Of a DNA stretch of 64,000 bases, positions 17,043 to 29,900 are shown in pieces. Location of the stretch: assembly GCA_002900995.3 (NCBI GenBank), contig CM035315.1, positions 357,967-421,966 of the forward strand, read 5' to 3'. The notes below the pieces were generated by a model. The model worked only from the letters and a program-made list of their open reading frames with translations, did no database searches and was not told where the DNA came from. The position numbers and the translations under genes were made by a program. This stretch comes from Ganoderma boninense (Eukaryota; Basidiomycota; Agaricomycetes; Polyporales; Polyporaceae). Every line of letters starts with the position of its first letter. Within the stretch, counting starts at the first letter, position 1.

Positions 17043-18483
17043 TTACGTGCTCCAAATGACAGGCCAGTCCCGGTGGATACACGAGAGCAAGTTGTACCTC
17101 TCAGGCAACCTCGTCATCCAATCGACTTCCTGCAGTGTCCTCGTGGGCTCCGCGTCCATCACGGTGATATCCTCGACATCGAGGCCGGCCTGCACCAGCA
17201 CGTCGGCGAGGTGTTTGCAGTGTTAGGAAGGTACATGTGGCAGGTGGGCGGGATGGAAACGAGGGAGAGAAGACGATTGGTAGGACCTGTTACGTTGTCT
17301 GAGTTGGTGTTGAAGTGGTATGTAAAGGCCAGGTACCGTAGGCGTGGAAGTGAGATCGGATCCGGAAAGACGGGGGTCTCATCCTGAGCCGAATCACGGC
17401 GCCGTTCTGAGTATGACATGTCAAAAACGTAGACCTCCTCCAGCTGTGGGCAGCCAGCCAAAAATGCCACAAGCTTGTTCATTGCCCAGTACAGTGACCC
17501 CATGTATCTCTCAGGAAAGCTGATCCTCAGCAGTGTCAACGTGGGGAATTGATTTGCTGGCAGGATCGGGAAGTCGGTAAGAGCGAGAGAATGCAACCTG
17601 GCCCCACCATTCGAGAAAAGGGTCAGTTTCCCCCGTTGATTGCATCCCATGTCATGCGAGATCATGCAGTGCTCGAGGGCGATCGCGTCGAATGACTGCA
17701 ACAACCGCGGAAGATTGCCAACCGACGATGTGTTCCAAGCGTGGAGTTCGCGAATCCTTCGGGAGTTGGTCAACATGAACCTGATCATCTTCTCCATGCT
17801 GTGTTTCGAGGGCCTGTAAGGATCGAAATGCACCTTCAAATTGATGGAGGTGTCGTCCGGCAGGTATATGCTACGCCCGAAGCAGGAATACCTCTCTGGA
17901 GAAGGAGGCAAGGTGATAATCGTGTTCCATAGGGTGGGCGTTGCGAGAGCCAGCTCGCGCCAGTACCTGCATACTTTCGAAAGCGTGTGTAGGTCGTCCA
18001 GATCGGGCTCCTCGAAGGGCCAATATGGGGCTTGCGACCCTGTCGGATGGGGATAAATATCAGGGGATAGAGCAAAAATGGTCTCCAGGAGTTCCTGTGG
18101 GATGTGATTGATAGGGAAAACGGCATTCATGAGTCCCCCTACAATGGCGAGCCCTTGCGTAAACTCGGTGTAGAGTGATTGAAGCTATAATCAGGCACAT
18201 AGTCACAGATGGTTAGGTGATGATGGACCCGAACCTGAAATCGGAATTAAGCTCACCAGGTCTGCAGGTCTGTGGCACAAACACAGGTACATATTTAGCA
18301 TTACTATCACAGAGTAATGGGACTATGGCATGGTACTCACGTCCCTTCTGCCTGTGGCAGGCTGACCAGAGTGTGGACTTGAGCAGCGATCTGTTGAGTG
18401 AGCAGTTGTAACCCGTCGACGCCTGGCATGTCTCTACATGGCGTCACAAAGAACGGCGTGGGCGATTTCTTGGAGAAAAGCAT
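17043..18483 (-). pseudogene. F-box protein relic with internal deletion
   Basis: Paralogue of the F-box gene at 23895-26095. Exon 1 starts at 18483 (M-L-F-S-K-K-S-P-T-P-F-F-V-T-P-C), exon 2 is a 13-base microexon (18257-18269) and exon 3 starts at 18184; all phases fit. The F-box is I-N-H-I-P-Q-E-L-L-E-T-I-F ... C-R-Y-W-R-E-L-A-L-A-T-P-T-L-W. Around 17215-17225 the frame shifts. The next frame continues V-M-D-A-E-P-T ... V-D-W-M-T-R-L-P-E-R-Y and ends at 17043, matching the very C-terminus of the paralogue. About 200 residues present in the paralogue are missing between these points. F-box proteins link substrates to SCF ubiquitin ligases. This copy could still give a 300-odd-residue F-box fragment. 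Confidence 0.75.
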
Positions 18484-21400
18484 ATGTTGCCACTAGTAAG
18501 TTCAAAATTGAAATCAACCTGAGAGTGATAATGGCAGGAGACAACCACTGGGATGAGCAGTGAGCACGGCCCACGGGCAGCGTGGCTCTGATAATCTGAA
18601 CTCGCGTGGCTCGCGGGCGACTGGTGCTGGCGGACGTTGAACCGTGGGAACTCTAGAGAGCCAGACATTAAGATCCTAATACTATCATGTCTGATCCCTT
18701 CTGGCCTCGTCGACCACCAGTCCTGCCAAGTATGCACTTACTTCTGAACCCTGTATTGATGTAATCCTTAGGTTTCTACACGGATCCCCTGAAGACGCCT
18801 CTGAATTCGGCCGCTTTCAAGCTCTTGGCTCTGCCGACTCACTCAAAACTTAGGCCGCGCGGATCCAAAATGGCGTGCCTGGCGTAAGAAGTCCGATACA
18901 ACTCCAGCACTACGTCAAGCACCTCACCACCCTATGGATTATGGGCCTGACTTTCAATATCCCAATTTTTCACCTCGAGGACATGCCATCCGCCCTCGCG
19001 TTCACAACTAAGAGCCACTCGCATAGGATCCAAGGCCATCAACGAACCTTGTGCATGCGACTGCGCTTGAGCCACCGCGGCGTCGAGCTGGTTGTCCTTG
19101 TAGATGAGAGAAGACACGGGTCAGAACACCGGCGGGAAGCCCGGCAGGTGCCATGCGCCGCCGGGACATCGCTACTCGATTCAGTTGTGAGCGGTGCCAT
19201 ATGGTCGCCAGAGGCAGCATCAGTAAAACCTGCACAGCTCTGGGAGCTCTGGATCAGACCCGCCCCAGACTTTTCAGACGGGATCCAGATATTTCAGGTC
19301 TGATTGGCGCCCAGACCTTCAAGACCCACGTTCGGCGAGGTACCTAGTTCTCCCTAGCTTACCTGAGCTATTTGTCATAGCGTAGTCGGTTCCATCAATC
19401 AGTTCTCAGTTCTCAGAACATCGGGCGCTCCACTGACTTGACAGCGCTCCGACCTCCTCCCTTCTCGCTCTGAGCTTTCCCGCTGAGTCTCGCTTCCATG
19501 TGCGGCCTACGACCTTCTGCTAGGGCTTGCAATGGACTGGGCTCGACTAAAATGATGCATCAAGACCAGCATCTCTCTGGTAAGCCAGTACTTGTCAGTG
19601 CACCTGCGGTTGTGCCGCAGCTCTCCGTCCTCGTTCTCTCAGTCTGTTTTTGTTATTTTTGCCATTATTCGGGTTCAGAATATCTACGCATACCGTGTAA
19701 GGTGTATTCAGATGAAATGTTGCATGTTATTCAACTCTCGGCCTGTGATCTCCACGTTCTGAGTCCGGAGGTCTGGATGGTCTGGGACGGTGGCTGTCCA
19801 GTCCATCCAGATCTCCAGAGATTGTCGGTTTTACTGATGCACAGACTCGGAGTGCGCTTACAAGCTGTGGGCACACTGTTGTTCCTGTCAAACTTGTACG
19901 GAGTCTCCGACCGAGTCCGGATCGGGGTGGGCGTACACGTACACGGGACCCATGCGTTTCCACTTTCCTCGCGCGAGCTCAGACGCCTGTGGCGTGGACG
20001 GCTACCTTGTGTATTCACAACTTATGTCAGTCAGAACAGGTACCATGACCCTCCTGCACAGCGTGCGAGCGCGCACGCACCTATAACGTGCTCCGCATTG
20101 AACGTCCCGCTCTACGGACCGATGGTAAAGAGCGGTCGGCATGTCACCTCTGCTTGTAACTGATATGCGACGATTTGCCTCCTTGAACGGGCTGAACGCG
20201 CCGTATAGCGCGTCGTCGGCGCAGAACGCATGCAAGGGCATTCCAAGGCCACAGGCACTGCTCGTGGAGGAATTTGCAGGCCGAAACCGTTGAACACGGC
20301 TTGGTTGTGGCATAACTCTTCAACCAGGGATGTGTTCATGTCCGAGGGGTCGGGGTTAAGGATGTGGCATCGTCATTGCTCCAGCGGCACGAGGGCAGCG
20401 TCTATCTCCTTGAGCTGGCGGATGCGTTGCTTGAATGTCACACAGTGAAACAAAAGCGACGAGAGGAGCGCACCCTTGAATCAGGTCGAAGGACGTCTGG
20501 TATCCACCTTCGGTGCAAGACAACGATCTACAGTCGAACATCACGAGGACAGGCCACGATGCCGAACGCGGGGTCTTCTCCTACGACTGCTGCGGGGACG
20601 TTGACAGTCTGAGGTCGATCCTCGCGGGAGTCTGTGTTCAGATGGTGACGAATAACCGAGACCGACCCGCTGTGCGCTCGTCATCGTTGGGATGCGGGAC
20701 GTCCGGGTCAGTACTCACGATCTCCTCAGAGTCCTCCCGCTTCAGCATAAGGCCGGCATCTCCAGCTCCAAGACGTAACACAAAAAGGCAAGCTGCATGC
20801 CCGTCAATTCTCATGAGCTGCAGCACGACAAACGCTGCGACTCACAGGTCCTGCCGTCACAACGCATTCCCTCCCTCGTGCATGCACGAACACATTGCCC
20901 ACTGGAAGCGGCTTCAAGAAGGCCTCCCATGCTTCTCCCTTAGACTACGCCGCGTCGTGCGGTTCGGATTTGGAGCCATCTGGAGCGGGGTGCTGACTCT
21001 GCTGAGATGGTCGGACCCAAAGTCGATGACCGAGCATGTTCATTCCGAACTAGTTCTTGCGGCATCGGGAAACATTGATGGAAATATTGGGATCCGGCCT
21101 ACATTTCCGCGAAATAGCATGAAAAACACTACTGATTCTAATGACGGGGGAGGGCAGCGGTGCACACCGAGACTGCAGTATGGACTGACCCCGAAGACAC
21201 TAAGTTGGGTACTTATCCTGCCAGTGGTATTTCTTGATGCTTCGCTGGACGCTGAGCACGATATCCGCTTCTGAATAAGGAAGTAAAGGAAAAGAAGCAA
21301 GGTAGAACAAAGGGGAGTGCTTCGGACCACAGCGTCGAGCTCAAGCCTGAAGGCTGAGACGCGTCGAACCGCGTGACGCCACAGACTTCCGGCTGCGGTG

Positions 21401-21944
21401 CCAGGGGTCGAGCTCGGGGATCTCGGAACGGGCGCTCTGCAACGTCTTCCAACCTGAACCTCGTCGACCTGAACCTCGTCGACATCCCTCATTCTCCCCA
21501 TCACCGTCGTATGGCAACATGGATGCTGCACCATACTTGTACCTGCATTTATATGAACTCATAAGTTCGAGCAACCCGTGCTGACCAACCCCGTGGGCCA
21601 CAAATGCCAGCAGAATGATCGTCGGCTCTGCCGTAACAGAAAAACGCGTAGCACACCGTCTCGTAGAAGGTGCAGAATTGCTTGGTTCATTGCTCCACGG
21701 TGCAGTCCTTCTATCTCAGCCTTGGCCGCTTTGTAGCCGCAACCGCAACCAGAGTACCACTGAATAGAAAGGCTCGGGTTATGTCTTGAGGCGATCTGCC
21801 TCCCTGCCTCCTGATCCTCGTTCACCCACCACGGACCCAAGGCTAGCTGTGAGTCCCACTCAACCTTCTCTGCACTTGTGCTTACACTCGTCGCTCCACT
21901 AGACTACGTTTCAACAAGCTGACCTGGCAGAGCTCAACACGAAC
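18484..21944. other. Decayed or non-coding stretch
   Basis: Several open frames of 140-250 codons occur (for example 18875-19303, 19498-20163 and 20513-21274 on plus; 21040-21534 on minus). They overlap on both strands, lack splice-consistent partners and show no domain. The minus strand of 20.1-20.9 kb has gene-like phrases in changing frames, suggesting an old pseudogene I cannot name. No repeats with clear ends were found. Confidence 0.4.
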
Positions 21945-23542
21945 ATGAGGTGTCCGAAACTGGCTTCTACCGAGGAGGCCCAGCAAGCACGACTCCTGCA
22001 GCAGCTAGGAGGACCGGGAGTGTTCTGGCCACCCTATCCACCTGCACCACAACCATTTTTCAACCCTTGGATGGCATCCCAGCACCCCCTGCTGGGTCCG
22101 GTGCCGCCACAGTCCCAGTTTCCGCCTCAAATGCCAGATCTGGGCCAGCGACCGTCGTGGTTCCAGGGCCTTGTGGCAGCCGTGTCGAAGGAGATCAAGG
22201 ACAGCGAGAAGAAGGCCGCGGCAGAGGGCGCGCGGAAGCAGGACGCAGCCCCCGAAGGCCTGTCTGTCGAGGACGAGAAGGTCCTCGTCGACGCTCTCAG
22301 GAAGCAGAAGGAAGGAAAACTAACCATGGAGCAGGTGTTTGTGGAGCTCAACAAGGTAGGTATCTCCACGTTTGTGCACGGAGATCGAGGACATGACCGC
22401 TGATCTCCTACGCGACTCTAGAAATACGGTCATATTGAGCTAGGTTGCAGCTGTTTCTCTCATCCAGTTACCGTGCTGTGTACTAACTACGACGACTTCA
22501 CAACAGAATGGAAGACGTTGTTCTTCGCGAACTACGAACGGCTCATTTCGCAAGCGGACGCCCATTCCGGTCCTGGACAACGGGCATCTGCAGATGGCCC
22601 TAGTGCCACTGGGCAGTCTAGTATGTCAGTCGCATCCCGTACGCGTTCAGCATCGAGGCACGAGCCACCCCGGTCTTCGACAGGTACCGCTTCGCGTACA
22701 CTGTCTGATTCTAGCGAAGAGTCTGAGTCAGAATCAGACTCGGACTCGGACTCGGACTCGGAATCAGGGTCTGACTGGGACAAGCTGAGCTACTTCGACG
22801 AGTCGGACAGCTCACATCAGGCTCCTCGTGCGGACGCGACCACCTCGACACCCCCGACACCCCCAACCAGCACCGCCAAGCCCGCACGCGGCGCTATGGC
22901 TGGTGTGCGGGTCACGGACGCAGACCTCCGCAGGATGGCGCAGTACCGGTGCGAGCACGGCGACGACAGCGAGCCAGGCCGCTACAGCAAACCACGCTGG
23001 CGGGAGTTCGCGCGCCGCCCAGAGGTGCGTCCCGTCATGCCTGTTTTAGCCCTTCGGTAGTGACCCACGAGCACGCTCACAGAATTGCAAGCGCACGCTG
23101 GCCGCCTGGATATGCGTCCCGCGCAGGCATGCAGCCGGTACGTGCACCACACTCCGCTTTCCCTGACGCCCCCCCCCCCGCGCCGAAGCGTGGATGCGCG
23201 AGTTCGTGCTGACTTCCGCCTCGGACATGCACCTCCCTCTATGTCTCAGTGATTGACCGCTATGTGAGGGAGTACCGGCAGCAAGCTGAGGCCGCAGAGT
23301 CCGAGTCTAAGCCCGTCCTGCCCATTCACTGCCAGCAACCCCCGCAGCCTGGAAACTCTTTCGACACGGCGTCGTCTCGCGGAGCTGGGGTGCAAGGCCA
23401 AGACATCGCCTTCGAGGCCAAACAGAAGGTCGGCGCGGATAGGAAGAAGGGGGGCCGAGGTGGCATGGGCTCTGGGAACAGGGCGAGAAGGCGTCGAAAC
23501 GCGGACGTGGACCGCATGGGCATCATCGACCTGACTGACTGA
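21945..23542 (+). CDS. Serine-rich nuclear-type protein with two Myb-like modules
   Basis: Four exons splice in phase: 21945-22355, 22422-23024, 23083-23137 and 23250-23542, giving 453 residues. The start is the first ATG of the open frame. Residues about 20-60 are Pro/Phe/Trp-rich. A first module (E-D-E-K-V-L-V-D-A-L-R-K ... T-E-W-K-T-L-F-F-A-N-Y-E-R-L) and a second (T-D-A-D-L-R-R-M-A-Q-Y ... R-W-R-E-F-A-R-R-P-E-N ... T-L-A-A-W ... I-D-R-Y-V-R-E-Y-R) have the spaced aromatic pattern of Myb/SANT-like domains, such as that of Rap1. Between them lies a Ser/Asp/Glu run (S-E-S-E-S-D-S-D-S-D) typical of casein kinase 2 targets. The C-terminus is basic (R-A-R-R-R-R-N). A role on chromatin or telomeres is inference only. 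Confidence 0.7.
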
Positions 23543-23894
23543 CGAGAACGAGGTGTAGGAGGGCGGATCTGACGCCCGTTCAGTGTGGAGTGCGTGCATG
23601 CTCTAGAGTTTGATTTGATGTTTGGTTGCTGTTGACCATTGACGGTTGTTGTGCACTGTGTATGTTCTTCATAGATCCTAAGACAATCAACGACTTCGAC
23701 TGAGTGACGGGTGCGTCATCTGGTGATACCTGTGGGTCCGGCTGTTCAGCTCTCGTATTGGTCTTGTGAAAAGCCTCTAGCAGGGAAATCTGGGTGGAAT
23801 CTGTTCGTGAATCCTAGTGAGCCTTATTTACATTTCGAGCTCGATCTATGGCTGCTGCCCGTTCATACAGTAAATTCGTTGTCGTCCTAGCTCC

Positions 23895-26095
23895 TCATAC
23901 GCACGCATGCACCGCAAACCCACTGTCCTCCTTGCCCCACATAGCAGGCCAGTCCCGGCTGATCGACGAGGGCAAGTCGTACCTCTCCGGCAGCCTCACC
24001 AGCCAATCGATTTCTTCCAGCCTGCTCGAGACCTCCGCGTCCATCACGACGACCTCCTCCTCGGCTCTGAGAGCCCGCAGCCGCGCAATGTCGTGCGCAT
24101 CCCAGTACACCTCCGGCGCGAACCGGATGGTGACGACGAGGCGGCGGATGGGCATGCCGAGTGCAGCACGCGCCGCGAGCGCCGCCTCGAGCTCCCCGAT
24201 CTCGTCGCTCGACTCCACGGAGGTCCACAGCGTGTCCAGCGGCCAGTGCTCCTCCAACTGATGGGCCCCAGATTCGACACCGGATACCGTCTCCGGCGAC
24301 GGCTGGACGTTGAGGTGCACCAGCCCTGCACGGAGCGTGGGCCGCATGCCGACCGGCCACCACATGCCAGAGTCCCGGATGACAGAAATCGAGGTGACTT
24401 TGGGGAAGATGTCAGCAGGGAACAACGTGTGACCGAATGCGGACAAGATCGTGTCATGGGTGTAGTGGACGCGGAGCTCTGCGGTCGTCGCGAAGAGGTC
24501 GCGGAAGGTGCGGAAGAAGTCGAGGTAGGGCAGGAGGGCATCACGGTAGAGCAACCGCGGGATGCGGAGGCGCAGGGAGCCTTGCGGGAACACGAGCTGT
24601 ATGGGGTTGTCTCGGTGGTGTGGCTCGGACAGGCGGAGAAACATGTGCGAGACCGCGTCCTTGCCTGGGACGTGGCGACGTACACTGGCCAGTATGTCCG
24701 TGATGCTTTTGAGCACGGCTTGGTGCTGGTTCGCGACGGACGCAACGAGATACAGGTGACAAGTGGCTGGGATCGAAATACGCGAGAGGAGAGATTTAAT
24801 GGGAAATGTGGCATCCTCCTCGATGACTCGGAGTTCGGTACCATCATAGTCCTCGCTGAAGTAGTATCTGGGGCCGTTGCGGTTGAGTGTAAAAGCGAGG
24901 TACTGCAGATGGGGGAAGGAGACTGTCCATGCTACGGAGACAGCATCCATCCGTGAATCCGCGTCCTGCCCCCAGTAAGGTATGTCGTGAAGGTAGACCT
25001 CCTCCAGCTTTGGGCAGCCAGCCAGGAAATCAATGAGGTCCTCCATCTTCCAGTAGAGATCTCCCCCCACTCCTCTGATGAACTCGACGTTCAGGAGGGT
25101 CAGCGAGGGAAATGCATTCTTCGGAAGGTCGCGAATGTCCACAAGACAGAGAGAACGCAGCCTCGCACCGCCGTTGGAGAAGAAAAGAGGACGTCCTGGT
25201 TCAGGCACCGATAGATCGTATGGCACCTCGGATACCGGGTTGCTCGCAATGGTGCAGTGCTCAAGGGCGGTAGCGTCGAATGATGTCAGAAACGATGGAA
25301 AACGCCTGATCGGTGATGCATCCCAAGCATGGAGTTGGCGGATTCTCGGGGAGTTCGTAAGCATGAACTTGACCATCTTCTCAACGCTGTGTTCAAGGGG
25401 TGCGACAGTACCTGGGGTTTTGAAGTGCACAGTCAAGTCGAGGGAAGCATCATCGGGTAAGTATATGCTACGCCCGAAGCAGAAGTCTCGGTCAGGCGCT
25501 TCTGCATCGGGACGAGGAACGACTACAACCGTGTTCCACAGGGTAGGCCTTGCGAGGGCCAGCTCACGCCAGTACCTGCATATCTTTGGAATCTGGTACG
25601 GGTTGTCCACTGATCGGAGCTCGAATGGCCAATAGGGAAGTCCCCGACCTTCAGGCGAGTATGTTTCGGGGGAAAGAGCGAAGATCGTCGCCAGGAGCTC
25701 CTGCGGGATACGATTGATCGGGGCAGCCGCGTTGATAAGTCCTCCTACGATAGCAAGTCCTTGTCCGAATGCAGTGTGTAGGTATTTGAGCTAGTAAAAG
25801 CGGGAATTCAACGATGAGAAAGGGTAGGGAGTCGAGGATGCTCGTAGTCTGACTGCGAACTTAAGACTCACTGTATCAGGATGTCTGCGGCACAAAAGTG
25901 ATGTTCAATAGTTAGTTTGTAACTAAACTCGATGCGAAATCCTACTGATCTGGTCTCTGGCTGTTCCAGTGAACGGACAAGTGTCTGCACTTGGGAGGTG
26001 ATCTGGTCACTGATTAGTCGAAGCGCATCGATGGTCATGTCACTGCATGGTATGGCGAAGAAAGGAAGCGGAGGTGTTTTCTGGGGAAAATCCAT
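23895..26095 (-). CDS. F-box protein, full length
   Basis: Exon 1 (25946-26095) starts M-D-F-P-Q-K-T-P-P-L-P-F-F; the main exon is 23895-25790. Joining the ATCA|GTAGGA donor to the CTAG| acceptor keeps the frame and gives 681 residues. The F-box (I-N-R-I-P-Q-E-L-L-A-T-I-F-A-L ... I-C-R-Y-W-R-E-L-A-L-A-R-P-T-L-W-N-T-V) lies near residue 70-130. The rest is a leucine-rich, irregular substrate-binding part (L-R-S-L-C-L-V-D-I..., L-E-E-V-Y-L-H-D-I). It is expected to act in SCF-type ubiquitin ligases as the substrate receptor; the substrate is unknown. It is the complete counterpart of the relic at 17043-18483, in the same orientation. The 13-base microexon of the relic is still visible here (25872-25884) but its phase does not fit. 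Confidence 0.8.
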
Positions 26096-26762
26096 GGTGT
26101 AAAAAGTTCTCTTATGTCTAACAGCGATGCACAGTCGAGACGAGACAAAAGAGAGCTGCATCGCATGATACGTTTGACTTCGACTGTGCGGGCGGTGGCA
26201 GCTGTTGGTCGACCGTGGGAACACCAACAACAAACTTGTCAGCGTTTCAACACCATCATTTTACACAACTCTTATGGCTCCCGTCGCCTCACAAGGCTTC
26301 ACGTTCTCTGCGTGGGACATGTAACGTCTTTCATCTCTAGCTACAGCGAATTCTCATTAGGGTCTCAACATGCGGCGCTACAATACCTCTTCAAGGTCAC
26401 ATCCAGGACGTCCAGGCCTAGAAAGAGTTGGCATGGTGAATCCTCATTCGTGCGTCACGGAGATGTTCTTTTTTCGTTTTCGAGTTGTAGACATCTCTAG
26501 GACTCCGTGCTTGAAGGACCGCCAGGGAATGCACTCGCACGGCGTGGCACCTAGGTCCCCTCAAACTGTCCTTGCGATTTCCACACGGGGAAAGGTGATG
26601 CGGTCAGTGCCACCATCGCGTTTCCTTTGACGTAAAACGTCTCCTTATCCTCTGACTCCACTCCCATCTGCCCATTTTGCCCTCAAAACAGAGCTACAGT
26701 GAGTTGGATTGCCCGTATCTATAATCATTGCCATCATTCACTCATCTGGATGATCGATAGAA
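26096..26762. other. Divergent promoter region
   Basis: This lies between the minus-strand F-box start and a plus-strand start at 26763. Short ORFs only; no site was recognised. Confidence 0.5.
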
Positions 26763-26856
26763 ATGTCTGAGTCCTCGACACCGCTGAACAACGATATTTT
26801 GCTATCCATCTTGTCCATCTCTACCATGAAAACTACAACTTCGATGATGGAGACAT
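26763..26856 (+). CDS. Start of a gene cut off by the assembly gap
   Basis: ATG at 26763 opens M-S-E-S-S-T-P-L-N-N-D-I-L-L-S-I-L-S-I-S, closely matching the stub at 10837 (P-L-N-x-D-x-L-L-S-I-L-S, then K-T-x-T-S-M-M). The frame enters the run of N after 31 codons, so the rest cannot be read. The sequence after the gap does not visibly continue the family. Confidence 0.5.
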
Positions 26857-26956
26857 NNNNNNNNNNNNNNNNNNNNNNNNNNNNNNNNNNNNNNNNNNNN
26901 NNNNNNNNNNNNNNNNNNNNNNNNNNNNNNNNNNNNNNNNNNNNNNNNNNNNNNNN
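26857..26956. other. Assembly gap of 100 N
   Basis: Exactly 100 unknown bases, a conventional placeholder for a gap of unknown size. Sequence order and orientation across it rest on scaffolding. Confidence 0.99.
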
Positions 26957-29900
26957 GCGCGTTCAGTCTACAACGTCCAGAGAACTGTCGCATGATTCAC
27001 TGAGGTCTCACGAGAGGACACAACATCGCAGGACGCTCAAATCAGCTCGCGCTCTACGTTGCGCTCCAGCATTTGCCATTCGTGCTTTTATCCTGTTGAC
27101 TACAAGTCTCTCGACCCTTAAACGTAAGCACCTGTCTCCACCCAGGACTGCGTAGTCCACGCGTGGTTTCCCGCAACCCTGACATCTTTCCTCATGTTCG
27201 ATGGTCTATGTCTTCATGTGCAAAGTCAACGTCGCAATATGGACCTGGGATGGAAGGCCCCTAGCTCGTAAGTGATAGCTTATGACCTCCCCCGCTCTCG
27301 GACTTTCTTCTCAACCTCTTCCCAGCGCACCCCGCCTCAACACCCCACTCCTAGCCCGAGTCGTCGCACCTTCAAGCATCGTGTCCCGCTCCTCCTTCTC
27401 AAGTCGCGCGAAGAACAAATTAACCATGGTTCCTCAGTCCACTTCTGGCGTCCTGCGGACCAGTGTGCGGCGGTACCGTCCTCCTTTCTATATTCTGCTG
27501 GTTGTTGATCACCGTTCTAAAGCTGGCCGGAATGATCCATCACGCACCCCACCCGGCCATCATGCATCATCCCGGGGGACTAGCGGAAGCTACTAGTGTT
27601 GTCTTACAACACGTACTCCCGTGGTTTCCTTGTCGGCTCCCGTGCTCAGTTCCTATGTCTCACTCCGCCTCCATCAACAAGCATCGCGTCGTGCCCTCGG
27701 TCTGAGGCCACCACACTGACGGGTGTCGTGTCGTCCGACAAGCCAACCGACCTGAATACTCGCATCGTCGACGTCGACTTTGCCTGCGCCTACTTATATG
27801 AGGATCACTGCGCACACTTCAAGTTCCTCCATGATTTGATCGCGACCTTGATGTGGCATCATCGTCCTCTGACCCCTTCGTCTTCACGGCCACTCATTCC
27901 AAGTAATACACAACGGAGCTCGCCGAGCATCCTTCGCGTCGTACCATCGTCATACTAGGGGCATGCTTTCCAGAGTCGTCAATGTCTCCTCACCCTGTTG
28001 AGGGCCGCGTGGGTAGCGGTGCATGCCTTCGTTCGTGTCTGGAGCATGACGCATCCTCTGTGGTCCACAACTGGAATCTTTACCTTCTACACACGGCGAC
28101 TTCGTTGACGTGATGATGGACCGCCACCACCACATCAGCGGAGACCACTTCCAGCCCTGGCACCCGGGGGTCGCGGGTCCGTCAACGAGCGCTTGTTGTC
28201 AAGGGTGGGCGAGCTCAGCGGCGAACACCTGAGGGATGGACGGTTACGCTAGCAGCATAAAAACGCGTGATGTCACTCACGATGCGAGTGAGTGTGTTTC
28301 ATTGAGATCGATCTTTCCTGGACGCATTCTTCTGCTTAAGTGCATCTTATGGGACAAGTTGTTTCCTACTAAATTGACTGACATTCATTTGCGCTCATGC
28401 TCAGATTCACCTGACAACGGGCTCGTCCGGATAACAAACACATCCCGCGAGTGAGAAGTTGTTCTCTTGCGTTGACAACCTGTCCCCGTTTCGTGGGTTC
28501 CGGCGCGTGGTCCGCGCGTTCGCTTCCCCCGCCCACCTTCATCCCCGTCCCGGCCTCGCACTATCGGCTTGTCTCGGGTCGCATTCGCTATCCTTACATG
28601 TTCGTTCTTAATTACATCATATTTTCCTTTGTCATCGCTTGGTGCTTCACCCGATGTCTTTTAAGATAGCCGTTCGAGAGGGCAGGAAGAAGATCCAATC
28701 GCGCAGTTATCCCCCATCCATGTGCGATGGCGCGATGGTCACTGCCGGTCTCTCGCACGAGCTCAGTGCAACCCCCTCCCTTTCAACGAGAACGAACTAT
28801 GTGCACAACCAAATGTTGTCGCGTAAAGATCTCATGCTGCGAGTATATCTTGGGATATGACTGTTCGTGTCGATGCGCTGTCGTGCGGGGCTGTCCACGG
28901 CAGCGGTTTTCAGGGCCGGGCGATGCCTACCTATTTTTGCGGCCCCCTCTCATGCATGCTCTTCTGATCTAGACGATGGACACTTGTTTACTGCTTTAAC
29001 TGTTCTCCTTTTTTCTCGTAGCTCCAGTCGTGCCCCTCGTGTGTGTCCTATCATATGACAGTTATGCCGTTTATATTTTTGCCCTACGCTTTACCATCAT
29101 TTTCTGCGATATGTTTCCCGTAACCTCGGTCTATGCTGTCCAGCCCTCTCCTGCGTTTTTGGACCCGGTCAGCGCCTGACTCAGCAGCACGTCCACTGTC
29201 TTACCGTGTGGAATCACCTCCTATCTCCAACACCACGGTACATGGCCAACGCTATCTTCATTCGCATCCCCGTCTTGCTCTTCTTACCCTATCCTCCCCT
29301 CTCAATGATCCATCCCCGAGGCCAGTCTACCGACGATGCACCGAGCTCCCACGCAAACCGTTACCGCTTGGCGATTCTTAGTGGCCATAGCAAAAAAGGA
29401 TCAGTCCATACCCAAACCACATGGCGCGCCGTTGCAGCAGCAGCCTCGAAGTAGTGTCCAAGCTACTTCTCTCGTCAAGTCGCTTGCGTACGTCAATTCG
29501 ATGCCTCCCACGTACTTCTCTACGCGAAAAGCACGACCACATCTACTAACCGACCCGAACGTCCAGAGAACCAGCACATGATCCATTGCAATCCGCTAGG
29601 ATCTTGCGGTAGCCTGCGACGTCCGGAGCAACTCCCTCCCCATGTTTTCCCTAGTGTTTACCGCTCAAACGCATACGCCTTTCTCGCGTGACTACTCGCA
29701 ACCGGGGTTCGGGCACCACCACCCTCTGAACCCGTCGTCTTCGCAGCCACCCTCTTCCAAGACGCGTACACGGATGACGATACCTCGCGACATTCGCTTG
29801 TAAGTGTCATGACTATGTCCCCATTTCCTTGCCATATCCAAACTAACCTCAGCAGCCTCATCAGACGCTGTGGAGGATTCCCTCGAGTTGCGGGCGCGAT

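Noticed and set aside
20513..21274. 253-codon ORF as a gene
   Set aside because: Composition is irregular, the opposite strand is equally open in pieces, and no domain or intron structure is seen.
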